NCBI GenBank assembly: GCA_910585745.1
Contig: CAJUFM010000101.1
Coordinates: forward strand, 1-6,141
Length of the DNA stretch: 6,141 nucleotides
Source: an uncultured Eubacterium sp.
GTDB taxonomy: Bacteria; Bacillota; Clostridia; Lachnospirales; Lachnospiraceae
Direction of reading: 5' to 3'
A program made the translations under genes and the position numbers. The notes beneath the pieces are model-generated. The model worked only from the letters and a program-made list of their open reading frames with translations. It was not told the origin of the DNA and did no database searches. This document shows positions 5,471 through 6,141 of this stretch, in pieces. Positions within the stretch are counted from its first letter, which is position 1. Every line of letters begins with the position of its first letter.

Positions 5471-6141
5471 TCATTTGACAAATCTGCAGGCACAGATATC
5501 ATAGCCACAGGGACCTATAAAAAATGTTTCCTGGGGATAAAGTTCATAAGTTTTCACATCACAGACGCCGGGCAGATGCTGGCTTTCTGGATAAAGCAGT
5601 TCAAAATACCCTTCATCCTCCGGCGTCAGCCAGCAAAACTCCCCAGTCTCCAGATCATAACTGCCAAAACGGAGCGAATCTTGTTCCTCATTCGTATCTT
5701 CTTCATGAAAACGTAAAAAAGCTTTTCCATTCTGGATCCGGCAGCACTTTGACATATTCCAGACTGCATTTTTTACCTTTTTCGGCTTCGGAAGTTGATC
5801 CGGCGCATGACTGCTGCTTATCATCATTCCTGGATCATATACAATCTCTCCCCTTCCCTCCCCATAAGATCCCATACAGGAGGTAAGCTCCTTTTCATAA
5901 CGGAGATCCGGCTCTTCCTTCCCCTGGCTGAACATCTGGCACGCCATATGATATTCCCCACCCTGGTACCAATTTGCCTGAACCTGAATATACAACCGGT
6001 CTGCCTGGCAAAAAAGATCCACCACCTCAAAATCATCCAGCTTATCTTTATCCGGATCCAGCCCTTCTGCTGCCTCCACCGCCTTTTTCAGCTGCTCCCT
6101 GGAGATCAGAAGGCTGTCCGTCCCTCGGTTCAGATCATATT
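5471..6141 (-). CDS. Gene E: C-terminal part of a fifth paralog (N-terminus outside window)
   Basis: The frame is open from the window edge (first full codon at 6139-6137, beginning YDLNRG) to TGA at 5473-5471, giving 222 visible residues. A GTG at 6079 is the first candidate start codon inside the window, but family alignment continues upstream of it, so it is an internal valine. Visible landmarks are the helix ISREQLKKAVEAAEG (12-26), RLYIQVQANW (48-57), EYHM (62-65), YEKELTSCM (81-89) and YDLETGEFCW (161-170), followed by EDEGYFELLY. These align in order with gene D's RLYIQLQVGW, VYHM, YEKKLTESM and YDLDTAKFQW. The tail is Cys-rich (CGYDICACRF) and differs from all the paralogs. The signal peptide and linker cannot be seen but are expected just beyond the window. 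The gene ends 25 nt before gene D's ATG. The function is unknown. Confidence 0.88.
   Translation of the reverse strand, partial: YDLNRGTDSLLISREQLKKAVEAAEGLDPDKDKLDDFEVVDLFCQADRLYIQVQANWYQGGEYHMACQMFSQGKEEPDLRYEKELTSCMGSYGEGRGEIVYDPGMMISSSHAPDQLPKPKKVKNAVWNMSKCCRIQNGKAFLRFHEEDTNEEQDSLRFGSYDLETGEFCWLTPEDEGYFELLYPESQHLPGVCDVKTYELYPQETFFIGPCGYDICACRFVK

Noticed and set aside
5471..6079. Complete short gene starting at GTG 6079
   Set aside because: The frame continues upstream to the window edge with family-conserved helix residues, and no ribosome binding site precedes the GTG, so it is an internal codon of gene E.

Overview
The window lies entirely inside a tandem array of related, secreted lipoprotein genes, all on the minus strand. 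Five genes can be seen, and they read from high to low coordinates: gene E (5' end outside the window, 6141 to 5471), gene D (5445 to 3943), gene C (3914 to 2454), gene B (2305 to 956) and gene A (943 to 1, 3' end outside). The organism is most likely a low- to mid-GC Clostridia member, probably Lachnospiraceae-like. The reasons are strong AGGAGG-type ribosome binding sites, Gram-positive lipoprotein signal peptides, A/T-biased codon third positions, and a Ser/Gly/Ala/Val pentapeptide linker that I recall from lipoproteins of that group. This is inference, since no marker gene is present.

Each gene whose start is visible (A to D) begins with a lipoprotein signal peptide ending in a lipobox Cys. 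A run of GAVSG-type pentapeptides follows, acting as a flexible wall-spanning linker, and then a body of about 400 residues rich in aromatic beta-strand motifs (WxYY, LYIQ, YDxxTG). These motifs suggest a beta-propeller-like domain of the kind often annotated DUF5050 or TolB-like. No catalytic motif, transporter, kinase or enzyme domain is visible, so the function is unknown. The bodies fall into two subfamilies, A/B/C and D/E. The linkers group differently, A with B and C with D, which makes the array mosaic.

Layout: E to D gap 25 nt, D to C gap 28 nt (with a corrected start for C), C to B gap 148 nt, B to A gap 12 nt. The short gaps and shared strand suggest an operon. The only real intergenic space (2306-2453) is packed with consecutive perfect palindromes and holds no gene. 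I see no plus-strand gene, tRNA, rRNA, CRISPR array, insertion sequence or convincing promoter in the window.
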